From the NCBI GenBank assembly GCA_907165275.2, contig OU015668.1, positions 9,047,658-9,111,657 on the forward strand: a stretch of 64,000 nucleotides of DNA, in the 5' to 3' direction. Source of the DNA: Zygaena filipendulae. Taxonomy: Eukaryota; Arthropoda; Insecta; Lepidoptera; Zygaenidae. The stretch's first letter is position 1. The number at the start of each line of letters is the position of its first letter. Positions 24,121 through 35,800 of this stretch are shown one piece after another. Position numbers and translations under genes: made by a program. The notes below the pieces were generated by a model. The model had not been told where the DNA came from. It did not search any database and saw only the letters and a list, made by a program, of their open reading frames with translations.

Positions 24121-24446
24121 GGGCATGTTGACTAATTTTTATTTTTTAGTTCGTCTTGTAGATTATTAAAAAATATTGGACACGTATTTTTTTCTTTTTT
24201 TACGTAATCAAAAAATAACGGCGATATATTGAGTTGAAATTTCGCGTGACGTCACTATTCTGACAGTTTGTATGGCGGTTTTAGCGGTTAGTGACGTCAC
24301 GACCCCCTCACCCTAAACTTTGTTGCGCTTTATCTCTGTATATTTTAATTTATTTGAAAAAGCAAAAAATACGTGTCTATTGTTTTTGTTATTTTCTAAC
24401 TGACGGACTAATTAGAATTTTGATTTTCAAGAGTAGTCAACATCCC
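24121..24446 (+). mobile_element. MITE with paired TGACGTCA palindromes
   Basis: ~326 bp with imperfect inverted ends GGGCATGTTGACTA and TAGTCAACATCCC. It contains two GTGACGTCAC palindromes about 40 bp apart, flanking TCTGACAGTTTGTATGGCGG. Reference copy of the family. Confidence 0.82.
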
Positions 24447-24511
24447 TATTGCACTGTAGGTAAACTGCTATAAAACCTAGTGACAGGTATTATTATGATT
24501 AACAACTGAGG

Positions 24512-24771
24512 CGGTTGTTGACGAGTGAAAGCCGTATCGAAAACACGCGTGTCACGTTTTTCGTTATTTCAGTCACTTTTCAGCATCTATTACGGACCCT
24601 GAGCAGGAAACTGACTTTCAAAAGAGCCATGTTTTAACTTGGGGAACAATCTAACATTGTCATTGGCGATTCGCCATAATTGAAGAAGTAGATGAAGAGA
24701 TTGTTATTATTAAGAAACATTGTCATTGGCAAATTATAATTATAGACGCCATTATTAAAGAAGAAGAAGAA
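24512..24771 (+). mobile_element. Second copy of the (GAA)n-tailed retroposon
   Basis: Same body as 2551-2830 in the other orientation (GTATCGAAAACACGCGTGTC through to CATTGTCATTGGCGATTCGC), ending (GAA)n. No clear target duplication here. Confidence 0.75.
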
Positions 24772-25242
24772 CTTCTTGGGCCCTGTTTGTGTTACATTTG
24801 CGACACACCTGATCCAATAAAATGACCACCTGACACCTGATGCTCATCAATATAAAAAAGTCGATTCAATACGTCTTATCATTCTAGAATCGCAAAAATT
24901 TAATCTCTCCGTCATCACAACAAATCCAGTTATTTTCATAACGGTATTGAAACACTTTTGAAGAAATATTCGAGACATCTAAGTAGGCGTTTTCGAAAAA
25001 AGAAAAAAGAAATGAGATCTAAATAGGTGCCAAGTTCTGTAGAAAATTCTCAATTTATTTTAAAGGAGCATACATCTTGGCTAGTTTAAAATTATATACT
25101 ATTATATACTAGGTAAGTATATCGATAAATGCAAGGACAGCAATTTAAAACTGCATACTACTGATAAAGTAATAACAGCTACAATATAATAACATAATCG
25201 ATAGTAGGTAATTATATCGACCTCGCTTGATCGTAAATATGG

Positions 25243-25400
25243 ATTACTAGTATTTTAAATGCGAGTGTGTTTGTTTGTTACCCTTTCAGGCGTCAACGAC
25301 TTAACGGATCATCATAAAATATAGGATATAGGGTACTTTTATTTCGAAATTCCCGAGGGATCTCCGAAATTAACGCGAGTGAAACTACGGGGAACAGCTT
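25243..25400 (+). mobile_element. Helitron, decayed 3' end
   Basis: AATGCGAGTGTGTTTGTTTG start region and ATTAACGCGAGTGAAACTAC; ends CTTT. Confidence 0.6.
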
Positions 25401-26422
25401 TTGACTTTTCACGTTTGTGTTATAAGTTGTGACGTCATGTCACTTTTGTGATCACTCTGAGCAATAATTTTATTTTAACTTTACTTCGATTTCGTACATT
25501 AACGTTTTTAAAGTTAGCGTTACGTTACCGAATGTTCGTGTGCGAAAATCAGTGATTTGCGAAACATGCGAAAAGTTCTCATATCTTTTCTTTAGCTGGT
25601 GGTCAATCACGCTGATTTTGTATGATATTACAAAAAAAAACGTAAAACGTCACATATCTAGATACTCGACAAAGTGACAAGCCAAATTCGAAGAAAAGGA
25701 ATTAGTTGTTAGCTTTCTTTTGTTAATCCTGATGCTCGTTCAAGTTCGGTCAAATGACATCCAAAATTATCTTTGAAATAATCATAATCGAAAATCATCA
25801 TAATAATGCGATACGAAATTGCGTAAAATAGGTACTACTTCAATATACGTTTTAAAGGATGTGTTTTTATAACATCGTTATGACTCTATCAAAACAAAAC
25901 CTGTGGCTTTCCCTTCCGTTCTGCGAGTACCTACTTACGAACTTTACACACAAAACGACTGCTTTGAAACTGTCCTGTGTTAAAGTGTTTGTTATGATTT
26001 CATCATGGTAAATCAACCGTAGTTAACTTGCAACATCACGGCATGTAATGGATCGAGAACGTCTCGTTTTATTAAGAAACAAGAAAATTTTCAAAGGGAA
26101 AATATTATCGTCACAATTTTTTAATAAGCATTCGATAATTACCGTATCTCATTTTGTAGTTACGACGGTAGAAGGTAATTAAACATAGGCAAGTAAGCGG
26201 AATAGCAATATTCACTGCGATTATTTCGCCACACTTTGTCTAGTAGGTACAACCATTAACGTAATGATAAGTTTATACAAATAAAAAATAATTGTGGGCG
26301 TCCAAAAAGTGTCAGTAGTACGGTATTAAGTTAAGACTAGATTCGGTATTTAAAATAAGTAGTCAATTGATAGTAAGGATTGAAAAAATATTCAAAAACT
26401 AGCACATTTGAGAAAAAGCATT
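25401..26422. other. No recognisable gene
   Basis: AT-rich; 26290-26345 is a scrap of the MITE at 13416. Confidence 0.5.
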
Positions 26423-26426
26423 TTAA

Positions 26427-27697
26427 CACGTTAGCTGCGGCACCAATTTTTGCAAACTTTCCGTTCCTGCGGCACGAGGTATTATCGGCCCGCACCGTGA
26501 CCAGACGTTAGGGCGACACGCGGTCTATTAGACCCCGCCTCCATTAACAGACTAAAATCCATTTTCTGGCGCGAAATCAAAGATAAATGAAAATTTTGGT
26601 CCTTAACGACATAGACAGTGAATTGATGAACCTTAATGTACCGTCGCCCCGGGATCTGATAGCTAGTTTATTAATTATTGGCAAAACAAAATATGGGATC
26701 TTATACACCTCGTAACGCACTGAAATAGTGTAAATTTTCGCTAAGATTAGTGATGAGAAAAATAATATCGACGCAACGACGTTTAACTATTTTCGTGTGA
26801 AATAATAGTCACAGAATAGAAAAAAAAGAAAACCAGAAGTAGAAAAGAAACTATCTTATTTACTCTGCCTCGGGCTTTAAAAATACACTTATTAAAACTT
26901 TAATTGACATAAAAAAATCAGTAACAATATACTTTTTTATAAAAAATCTCAATATATATTTTGTACTTATTTATGAGTGTTTTTCATTGAAACAGGGTAG
27001 ACAATAAAATTTTTTGCACTTAGAGCACTGAGTCAAAATCTTTTTGGATTTTTTGTCAGCTTCACGAGATGGTAAAAATGTGCGTAGTTTCTGGTAACAA
27101 CCAACACATCTTCTTCTTTTTTCACCCTTTTCAAGGCAATGACGTGCGCTGCTTTCAGGTGCTGAAAAATAACAAAAATGGAAAGATAACGTAATAAAAC
27201 TGGCATTGTCAACGGCTGCTTTGCGTTTTTTGTGGAGTTTTTCACTACCTACAAAAATATCAATTAAAAAACTTACCTGTTTTGGTTCCGTTTCTGGGTT
27301 TTTTAAAATTAACTTCTTCCGACATCGTTTAGACATCTTCGGCGATGTAAAAGGACGTGCTCTCCAATCGACGTGATGCACAACACTAGTCGCGGGGAGC
27401 TCGCGTTGGGTGCGGTACGAGGTCCGAGGGGATATGGGACGTTTTAGCCTCGTTCCGCACTGCATTGAAATTATATTAATTCAGTGCGGTACGAGGCCTA
27501 AGACATCCGGTACCAAGGTAGGTATACCACCGAGTCCGGGACCATTAGCGCATCTCAAATATACATTTATCTCTTTTCTACACTGGACCAAACCAAAGCT
27601 ATGCCCTTCGCACGACAGAGATGTTCACGTTTTTCCTTGCCGCACCACAAGGAAGTTGCATGTGGGGTGATTTAGGCCTCGTTCCGCACTTAACGTG
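26427..27697. mobile_element. Internally deleted piggyBac-like element
   Basis: It is flanked by TTAA at 26423-26426 and 27698-27701, with imperfect inverted ends CACGTTAGCTGCGGCAC and CACGTTAAGTGCGGAACG. It spans 1271 bp where autonomous relatives are usually over 2 kb. Subterminal copies of GTGCGGTACGAGG or its complement lie at 27410, 27447, 27483 and 27673, with a degenerate one near 26469. Confidence 0.82.
26971..27465 (-). pseudogene. piggyBac transposase remnant, C-terminal zinc-finger region
   Basis: The last ~55 residues hold a cysteine array (RRRCVGCYQKLRT, QCSKCKKFYCLPCFNEKH) typical of the C-terminal ribbon-like finger that piggyBac transposases use for end recognition. A plausible intron (27162-27276, CAG|GTAAGT to TTTTCAG) would join KNPETEPKQ to the finger region. 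The first ~45 codons read through end-repeat DNA and are not protein. The catalytic DDD domain is absent, so the element is non-autonomous. Confidence 0.7.
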
Positions 27698-27760
27698 TTA
27701 AAAGATTGAGTGAAAAAGAAAGCACTCCTACTTGCTTGTAACATAGATTTTTATATATTA

Positions 27761-27931
27761 CTAGCTGAGTAATTTCGGAGTTCTCGCGGGAATTCCGGGA
27801 TAAAAAGTACCCTATGTCATTTTCTGTGCCCCTGACAACGTGCATGCCAAATTTCATCCAAATCCGTTCAGCCGTTTTTGCGTGATTGAGTAACAAACAT
27901 CCACACTTTCACATTTATAATATTAGTAGGA
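27761..27931 (-). mobile_element. Helitron, inverse, hairpin deleted
   Basis: CTAGCTGAGTAATTTCGG lacks the CCGCGG stem but the rest to AATATTAGTAGGA is intact, flanked by A and T. Confidence 0.78.
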
Positions 27932-28211
27932 TTATAGATTAAGATATATTCAATTGTAGAAAATTCAGCATTTGTTAAGTCAATTAAAATCGCGGACGCA
28001 GTTTTTTCACCCAACTTTACAAAACTTCCCATATCTCGGAAACTAAATTCCAAGAAGTGGTATCTTTTTGCTTGGATGCCCACAATTTGTTTTTACAATG
28101 TCGCATGAGTGACGGTGGAGCATCCATTGAGATTTGGCTGATTTTTTTGTTTTGTTCTAATTGTTTCTTTCAGTGTCTGCAAAGAGTTAAAAGATCTGAG
28201 AAAGATTTCGC

Positions 28212-28479
28212 TTGACATGCAAATGCATGGCAAATGCACTATGTGCGAAGTCCATTATGGAAAAAAAAAAGATTTCGCTACACACTCAAATAGTACTTCT
28301 TCTTTTTTATTAAATGGCAACTTTTAAGTAATTGTGTTAATGACAATGTAGGACTTGATAGACACTCAAATAGTACCTACCTACCATAAATTTCAAACCG
28401 TAACAACAATACTATAACAAATCCTTTTTTTTTTCATTTGAAACTGGCTAAATGCGAAAGTTCAAAGAAAAAAAAAGGG
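28212..28479 (+). repeat. Two retroposon tails of one family
   Basis: 28212-28275 (GGCAAATGCACTATGTGCGA then A-run) and 28436-28479 (TTTGAAACTGGCTAAATGCG then A-rich) both resemble the tail at 51646. Confidence 0.4.
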
Positions 28480-28824
28480 AACGAGGCAAAGGTGTTTGCC
28501 CTGTAACTCCAGTCGGTAGAGCACAAACTGCGGGGAGGAGTCAGGAGGGAGGGGCACCAGATGTTACCCCGGTCAACGGTAAACTGCACACGCTAACTGA
28601 TGGATAGTGGATACAACAGTCATCTGTTTCTGTCATGTACTGCCACAAAATGGTCTTTGTATTAAACGCTACAAATCTTGGTGAAAAAAAAAAATAAAAA
28701 CAAATTAGCAAAAATTGTTATCTTGGCCTCTTTGATACACTTTCGGCTTGGTTCCTACCTGCTCCCTTTTCTGACCCGTTTTGTATAAATCTTCCCAAAA
28801 GTTTCTATTCTGTGAATGCATTTT

Positions 28825-29091
28825 GACGACCCGATTGGCGCAGAGGTCACCATGCCTGCCCGCTAATCAAGGGGTTCCGGGTTCGATTCACCCCGACTTT
28901 GTATGATGAACACAGGGTTCCATTTTCCAGTCTGGGTGTGTTTATATATGTATAGTATAATATATTAGTAATTCTATGTAGTATATACCACGTTTGCTTG
29001 GTTTCCACGACACAAGCTAATAATAGCTTACTGTGGGATCAAGTAGATCTGTGTGTTGTGATGTGGAAAAAAATAAAAATAAATAAATAAA
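28825..29091 (+). mobile_element. tRNA-derived SINE, full length
   Basis: Third full copy of the family. It has A box TGGCGCAGAGG, B box GGTTCGATTC, a non-expanded TA-rich middle (TATATATGTATAGTATAATA) and an A/T-rich tail AAATAAATAAATAAAT instead of (TTA)n. Confidence 0.88.
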
Positions 29092-29133
29092 TCAAGGCAA
29101 CAAACTATTTTATAACTATTTAGGTACTAGGGT

Positions 29134-29370
29134 AGGTGTTCCCCGCGGTTTTGCCCCCCGTTAATTTCGGAGTTCCTGCACGAATTCCGAGTTAAAGTTC
29201 CCTATTTAAGCTTCTCTACATATATTATGTGCATACACCCCTCTGTTACGCTTTTTCGCGTTAACTACTCAACCGATCATCATGAAATTTTATAGGTACC
29301 TATACACATTTTAGGGGCACAGAAAAGGACATAGGGTACTTTTTATGCGGGAATTCTGACATTAACCAAT
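29134..29370. mobile_element. Two Helitron pieces in opposite orientation
   Basis: 29134-29215 is an inverse 3' part (TTCCCCGCGGTTTTGCC). 29230-29370 is a forward 5' part (CTCAACCGATCATCATGAAA). Confidence 0.6.
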
Positions 29371-29442
29371 AACGAATTGAGACTACTGAGTACACTTTTG
29401 TAGTAAACGTGTAAATACTAAGTAGGTACTTATAGTTTGACC

Positions 29443-29675
29443 GCCGCACTCAGAGTCGACTTTAATGATTACTTAGTTAAGTATAGATTTTTAAAACAAA
29501 ACTGCCGCAATCAGACAAGTTTAATAAATTAATGTTAGTTGGCATTTAACTAATTTAGTTACATCTCATTAAATGCCAATTAACATTAATTTACTGAACG
29601 TCTCTGATTCCGGCAGTTTTGTATTAAAAATCTATACTTAACTAAGTAATCATTAAAGTCGACTCTGAGTGCGGC
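29443..29675. repeat. Near-perfect 233 bp palindrome (fold-back MITE)
   Basis: Arms of about 105 bp run from GCCGCACTCAGAGTCGAC to its exact complement, with a ~20 base loop (TAATTTAGTTACATCTC). Related single-arm sequence lies at 21377-21420. Confidence 0.85.
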
Positions 29676-30182
29676 CGTTAATGTCACAAGTTAAACAACT
29701 TGTTCTTGGACAATATCCGTTAACTAAGAGCGAAATAAAACCGGTAGAGATGATTCACTCGGCCATGATACAAACACAAACAACGTTGGCTAAAGACTTT
29801 TCAATGTCCGTGCTTTTCAACATCGTCGTGACTCGTCGAGTCAATACTCAATAATCTCCGCATACATTGAGCTGTGGAAATAAAGGAAAAAGCGATTGAC
29901 GTACAAAATACCCAAGATACTTGCAAGATACTCATTTAGCGATTTAAAAAGGTCAGCTTAAACAGGTAATTAGATAGACGCCTGCAAAGACCTCGAATAA
30001 GAAATGAACTCTGATTCACTATGATCACTCTAAAATTTAGATAATTATGCACTTAAAAAGCTTCTGTTCGACTAATGAATATTTTTAATCTATTTGATTA
30101 GTTTCAAATTCATTACATACTTACATACTCTAAACACAATTAAACTAAATTATAATTTAAGAGGATAAACTAGAATACGAAT

Positions 30183-30368
30183 ACTATGTATAAAGAGAAG
30201 AGATATGATTTTTTGTATCTTTGTTGGTTTGTAATGGATATACTCAAAAACTAAAAATTCTTTCACCACAGGAAGCTAATGTTCCTGAGTGACATAGGGC
30301 ACTTTTATCCCGAAATTCTCACGGAGACTCCTTAATTAACGCGAGCGAATCAGATGGGGATTGACTAG
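30183..30368 (+). mobile_element. Helitron
   Basis: CAGGAAGCTAATGTTCCTGA interior, decayed hairpin, CTAG end. Confidence 0.62.
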
Positions 30369-30464
30369 GAGATAAAATGTACATGTGTACGGTCACAAAT
30401 AATATAGGTACTTACTTAATACAATACCTCAGAGTAATAATATATACCTACTAAGTAATACTAA

Positions 30465-30774
30465 TGGGCTTATTACACTACTTTCAATTTAGGAAAACTA
30501 AATCGGATACAGTTTAGGATCTTTGAGTGAGAGTGAGAGAGCGAGTGTTCAGACTACACTAAATTGTACCCTAAATCAACTACTCCAAACCCCAGGGTAC
30601 ATTTTAATGTAGTGTGATCACTCGCTCTCTCTTTCACTCACTGATTCTAAATTGGAACCAACTGTTCTAACTTTGATTACACCTTCCGATTTCCTAGATT
30701 GGTGTCTGACAAATTCTAAAGTGTAACAAGCGTTTAAGGCAGGAATGCTTTCTGGTCATAGTGAACAGGGGCCC
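30465..30774. mobile_element. Hairpin MITE related to the GGGCCC family by its right end
   Basis: It begins GGGCTTATTACACTAC and ends GGTCATAGTGAACAGGGGCC. Internal inverted arms GAGTGAGAGTGAGAGAGCGA (30525-) and CACTCGCTCTCTCTTTCACT (30619-) give a long stem. Confidence 0.6.
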
Positions 30775-31449
30775 CGGCCTTGTATTTCAACACTTAGGTT
30801 CATTAACGAGTATAGTTATGGAAAAATATAATACTGTAGGTACTATGTTATAGGAGACGATAATATTTTGGTAAAAAGACAATTAATAGTATATTTTATT
30901 ATTTATATTTTAGTATAAAGTAATTTTAAGTCAATAAATATAACAGAAAAAAAAAACAGGGCAAAGGTCACATTCTACATGTACATTGTACATTCCGTGG
31001 CTATCCGCTCTAAAATTGAGGTAAAGAATAGTAACTTTTTCTACATACAGGTAGGTATTGAGGTGTGATATAAAACAAAACATTACAACCATCTTCTAAC
31101 TGCCTAATTAAGTAATCACTCTTAAACGATGTCGGAAGACTCGCTGCCTTGCATGTCTTTGTTTGTATTCAATACCTACTCAACTTAAACATAATATAAA
31201 TGAGTATAGGTGTTTATTTTTAAACCCATTAAATAAGTTCATTCAACTTGCTCAACTTTATGATTAAATAATGCATATAGATTGTGTAGACCTACCTTAA
31301 TAATTTACCCACTTATGGTCAGACTTTGCTGTCTGAAACAACCATTAATGTTGCCATAATTTGTTTAAAATTTTGTAAAAAATTTATAACATTATTATTA
31401 CCGGACAATGTGAGCTTGTAATGCTGTACATATACTGTGGGTAATTTGT

Positions 31450-31885
31450 AACAGACTTCCAAAAAACGGAGGAGGTTCTCAATTTTTTTTGTATCTTTGT
31501 TACACGCTTACTCGAAAACGGCTGGACCGATTTGAAAAATTCTTTCTTTGTTTGATAAGGTATACTTTCAGGTTGGTCCCATTGTAATTAAGTCAGGATC
31601 TGATGATGGGATCATGGAGAAATCGGGGAAACTCTTCCAATATTACAGGCATGCCAATAGCGATTTAGGTATGTCACTTTATAAATTAAACCAATCCACT
31701 TAAAAGCGAAAAATAAATAAAATTTTAACATAAAATGAAAACCGAGTCGGTGTCAAGCCCGCTCGTGTCTGCAATGTGGCTATTTGCCTTGGCACCGACT
31801 TCGAAACGATCAGTGGTAGCACATACGTAGGAAGGTTATTTTTGACTTTTTTAGTTTGGTGCTTTTTTGTGTTTTGAAGTCAGTT
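31450..31885 (+). repeat. Lepidopteran ~435 bp dispersed repeat with short inverted ends
   Basis: AACAGACTTCCAAAA at the left and TTTTGAAGTCAGTT at the right are imperfect inverted ends. The interior has GTCAGGATCTGATGATGGGA and TTGGCACCGACTTCGAAACG. Two more partial copies at 38690 and 59085. Confidence 0.6.
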
Positions 31886-32004
31886 TTCATTTTATGTTAA
31901 TAAATAATAGTTTTTTTTGTAAATATACTTATTAGGTACCTACATACCATACATAAAAAAATTAACAGTAGTATGATTCAAATATATTATGTCGAAAAAA
32001 TGTA

Positions 32005-32248
32005 TATTTTAAAAGTTATTCAACATTAGTTTGGAGGTGACCTATCTATGTAATTCCAAGCGCTACTCCCGCGCCTACCGGTTCGACTTTTTTTGCTGCG
32101 GGCGGCGTACGCGCCAAATATTGTATTATAAATAATTTAGACATGGGCTGATAAAAAACAAACCTATATTGAAACATAGTGCGATCGATTCGCTAGTTGA
32201 TTCTGAGCAAACTGCTTTCTAGTTTTCAGTTAATTCATTAACACGTTG
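32005..32248 (+). mobile_element. CAACGTG-ended MITE, left end missing
   Basis: It shares the interior and right end (TTAATTCATTAACACGTTG) with the copy at 21623. The left inverted end is absent. Confidence 0.78.
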
Positions 32249-32249
32249 T

Positions 32250-32304
32250 ATAACCCGATGGTGACGCAGGGATCGAACCGTGACATCTAGCGTATTAGTA
32301 GTCA
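32250..32304 (-). mobile_element. tRNA-like SINE scrap
   Basis: The complement contains CACGGTTCGATCCCTGCGTC, a B box. It is wedged exactly between the end of one MITE (32248) and the start of another (32305). Confidence 0.35.
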
Positions 32305-32542
32305 GGGCCCTTATTCACTATGACCATAACACGCCGCGTTAAGATAACGCGCCACAAAAGACTATTTAAATTGTCATTCTCTCGCGCTCAAAGAAGTTTC
32401 ATTTCAAAAAATACATTCACAACGTATCTTATGGCATACAGAATGTTAATTTCTAACATTATGGCACCTGAAGCGTTTGGGGTTGTGTTTTTGGAACGCG
32501 CGTTATGGGCATGGAATGTTGTTGGTCGTAGTGAATAAGGGC
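32305..32542. mobile_element. GGGCCCTTATTCACT-ended MITE, empty-site copy
   Basis: ~238 bp with inverted ends GGGCCCTTATTCACTATGAC and AGTGAATAAGGGCTC. It contains GGCATACAG, the position where the copy at 40096 holds a Helitron. Confidence 0.8.
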
Positions 32543-33022
32543 TCTGGTCTAGGTCAACGATGCTGTCAATAATAAGAATGTATTTTACAAAAATATTATA
32601 ATTTTCAGCTCCATAGGAAATATGTACCTACGTCAAAGCGGACTATAACACAGAATAACAAATGAGATACCTAATCTAAAATTAATTTCATTAATATTAT
32701 AAGGGAAAAGAATCGGACACCTCCTCGAACTATGGGCTATAGCAAAAAAGGAATTTTGCTTGCTGGCTTAAAAAACCTACGGTTAAGCGAGAATTTTTCA
32801 TATTCTGTAGATAATGGTAATCTATAATAAAATATTCTAAAGACATAGTGGAGTAGCCCGGAAAGAGAAGTCCGGGCAATGAGGGGTGAGGATGAGAAAT
32901 AAGGATAAATACCTTTGAGAGTAGGTGCTGGTTCTCCTTCGGTTCTTCTTCCCGACGTTTCTATCACACTTAATTTTAATTACACTATCAGTCAGTACAC
33001 TTAATACACTAGGCCTAGTTTT

Positions 33023-33062
33023 GCGGTGCGGTGCGGTGCGGTGCGGTGCGGTGCGGTGCGGT
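33023..33062 (+). repeat. (GCGGT)8 tandem repeat
   Basis: Eight exact units, followed by a GC-rich stretch to about 33150 in otherwise AT-rich DNA. Confidence 0.95.
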
Positions 33063-33554
33063 TTTTTGTTTGATGCGCGGGCGCGGAGCGGTGTAGCTCG
33101 CCGTGGCGGCGGATGTACTCTCGGGTCGAGGGAACAGTTGGAACTGGGGTGCGTGATGGGGATGGAATCAGTTATAAGGGATACAGATTCCATAGATTAG
33201 GTATAGAGGTAGGTCGAATGTAGGCGTGTGTGCGTATGCGGCGCAACCACATAGGTAAATATACCTGAATATACCTACATAAAAATAACAGGAAATATGT
33301 TGGCAACAAAGAGTTTAAATTTTCATCATAATATTATGTAAATTAAGCAACATGACAGTTGACACACTATCCGACTCGTGTATAAAATATTAATTAAGTA
33401 ATATCTATAATCGTATACGCAAGCATAAATTATTACTTTACTCATACAATTTTTGTTTTAATTCATCTACATTTCTCAGAGGGCCAATTTTGTTTGCTCA
33501 CAGAAAATACAAAACCAACTAACTCTCCAGCGTTTTTCTATCATTTCCAATATA

Positions 33555-33740
33555 CTAGCTGTGCCCCGCGGTTTCATGGTAATTTCGGAGTGCCCGCGGG
33601 AATTCCGAGATAAAAAGTACCCTATGCCCTTCTCTGTACTCCTAAAAACGTGTATGCCAAATTTCATCCAAATCCGTTGAGCCATTTTTGCGTGATCGAG
33701 TAACAAACATCCTAACATCCAAGCATTCAAACATCCAAAT
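33555..33740 (-). mobile_element. Helitron, inverse
   Basis: CTAGCTGTGCCCCGCGGTTT; interior CAAATTTCATCCAAATCCGT. Confidence 0.75.
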
Positions 33741-33746
33741 CAATTA

Positions 33747-33812
33747 GTCACTCGGCGAGTTTCTTGGGTCTTAGCAATAGGTGAAGCTCTTTGTAGTGCG
33801 GCTTTAGCCTAA
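33747..33812 (+). repeat. Dispersed repeat fragment
   Basis: Shares AGTCACTCGGCGAGTTT and CTTTGTAGTGCGGCTTTAGC with 21461-21530. Confidence 0.5.
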
Positions 33813-34071
33813 CAGTGAATAAGATGAGGTAAACTGAGTAGATTTCCCGAACTAGATAATTCTTCAAATCCATTAGAATGAAACCGCATGCAAGCACTAG
33901 TTAGGATACCTGTTACCTAAATAAATAAACCGTACCTTGACGCACCCAAGAACGTGGGACGGGGTCGTAAATAGCTGAATAGGAAATATCGACCACTTGC
34001 CATGGCGATGAACGCACAACAAACCTAGATTGCAGCCCCGTAGGTCGCCGAAGAAAGAAATTACCTATATA

Positions 34072-34233
34072 ATAGCTGTGCCCCGTGGTTTCACCCGCGG
34101 TAATTTCAAAGTTCCCGCGGGAATTCCGGGATAAAAAGTACCCAAATTTCACCCAAATCAGTTCAGTGTATTTTGCGTGATTGAGTAACAAACATTCAAA
34201 CATCCACACTTTCACATTTATAATTTTAGTAGT
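34072..34233 (-). mobile_element. Helitron, inverse, end mutated to ATAG
   Basis: GCTGTGCCCCGTGGTTTCAC and GAATTCCGGGATAAAAAGTA; 5' part TTTCACATTTATAATTTTAG. Confidence 0.72.
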
Positions 34234-34530
34234 AGTTAGTATGCTGGTCATCCGACCAGCATTTTTTTTTAATATCTCGAATTCCAGATAGAATTACGAA
34301 AAAATCGAAACATAAGTTATCTAAGTTAGACCCTTAGCAATACAACAAAAAAAACCGCATTCAATTTGGTGCAGCAGTTTTTGCGTATCACGAATACAAA
34401 TATACAAATAGACAGACAGACAAATTCCAAAAACGGTATTTTTGTCTTATTTATCTCCCATGTACAGACATCGACCTGTTACCTCAGACGAAATAACTTT
34501 GTCTGAGCCTGTTACAATTTTATTATATCT

Positions 34531-34719
34531 TATATAAAATTCTCGTGTCACAATGTTCGTTCCCATACTCCTCCGAAACGGCTTGACCGATTCTCATGAA
34601 ATTTTTTATGCATATTCAGTAAGCCTGAGAATCAGCTACTATCTATTTTTCATCCCCCTAAAGGGAGTTCCTACGAGAATTCCGAAACTCACGCGGGTGG
34701 AACCGCGGGGCACAGCTAG
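34531..34719 (+). mobile_element. Helitron with a different 5' body
   Basis: Body TCCTCCGAAACGGCTTGACC and CAGTAAGCCTGAGAATCAGC is a separate repeat sub-type, fused to the usual 3' end (ACGCGGGTGGAACCGCGGGG, CTAG). Confidence 0.65.
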
Positions 34720-34736
34720 TTAATGTATAGAATATA

Positions 34737-34757
34737 CTAGCTGTCCCTGCGGGTTGC
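34737..34757 (-). mobile_element. Helitron 3' terminal scrap, inverse
   Basis: CTAGCTGTCCCTGCGGGTTG; faces the previous copy 17 bp away. Confidence 0.5.
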
Positions 34758-35007
34758 CAACATTCCATTCGAACTCGTTTCATTTGGCTTCGTGAAGTTT
34801 GTCTTACCAACATTCGGCCCGAATAGTTTGTATAACAAGCAAAGACACGATGAGAAATTCCATGATTCATAACTTTATGTAATGATTACTTAATTATAAA
34901 ATACATTTCAACAAAACAACGTACGAGATTAAATAGGTTATAACCACAGAACAGAAAATAAAAGACAGAAGGGACATCAACTTAGTTTAGTTTAAAAACG
35001 GGTGAAA

Positions 35008-35281
35008 ACCAGTGTCGCCGCGTGATTTTCGCACACAAAACTATTCATCACGCACTTAAAACATTTATTAACGCAAAGATGTATTAAACGCTTTATGGTT
35101 ATGTTTTTACTCAGTCACTGTTTTCAAAATTCAGTTTTGGGAATATGATAGTAAATATACTTGGGATGGCAGTAAAAGAAGTTTCGGGCAGGTTAGAGCA
35201 TTTGCTCTAACTTCCTTTGCAACGGTAACACGCTTGCCCCGCCTACATGTCCTCTCTAGTTAAATTATTTGCTCTGTGGTT
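35008..35281 (+). repeat. ~275 bp dispersed repeat
   Basis: Forward copy of the repeat at 15811; CCAGTGTCGCCGCGTGATTT to ATTTGCTCTGTGGTTA. Confidence 0.7.
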
Positions 35282-35603
35282 ATAATAACCAATGCACGCA
35301 ACAAGTATGTATTAAATTATCTGTATTAAAGAGTTAAAAATAATATATTCTCAGAACAAGTGCTCGTTTAAACTCGCCAGTATGAAGATGAGCGTAGTGA
35401 TGTTGTCTTAATGTTTGGTTACAGTCCGCCATTTACATAAAATATCTAAAATAATAGAGGCACGTGTGTTTGAAGTTTGAACCATGAACCACTTTCGTTT
35501 TTGAACCGTTTCAAATTCGATATCGGTGTAAGTTCAAGTAACAAAGAAAGTCACTAAATTCTTAAAATTCGAAATAGAATTTAGATACCCTAATATATAC
35601 TTA

Positions 35604-35799
35604 TCTAAACCAACATTATAAAGATATATGAGTTTGTGACGTTATGGGGGTTAATCTCTGGATCTACTGAACCTATTTTGAAAATTCTTTCACTTATAGG
35701 AAGCTACGGTAGTCCTGAGTGACATAGGGTACTTTTTATCCCGGAATTCCCGCGGAGACCCCGAAGTTGCCGCGCGTGAAACCGCGGGGGAACAGCAAG
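35604..35799 (+). mobile_element. Helitron, end mutated to CAAG
   Basis: TAGGAAGCTACGGTAGTCCT interior; hairpin CCGCGCGTGAAACCGCGG. Confidence 0.7.
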
Positions 35800-35800
35800 T

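Noticed and set aside
27033..27245. ORF overlapping the piggyBac finger
   Set aside because: Shadow frame of the transposase remnant.
34241..34272. Hairpin plus T run resembling a bacterial terminator
   Set aside because: The 9 bp stem and T run are in eukaryotic repeat DNA with no gene upstream.
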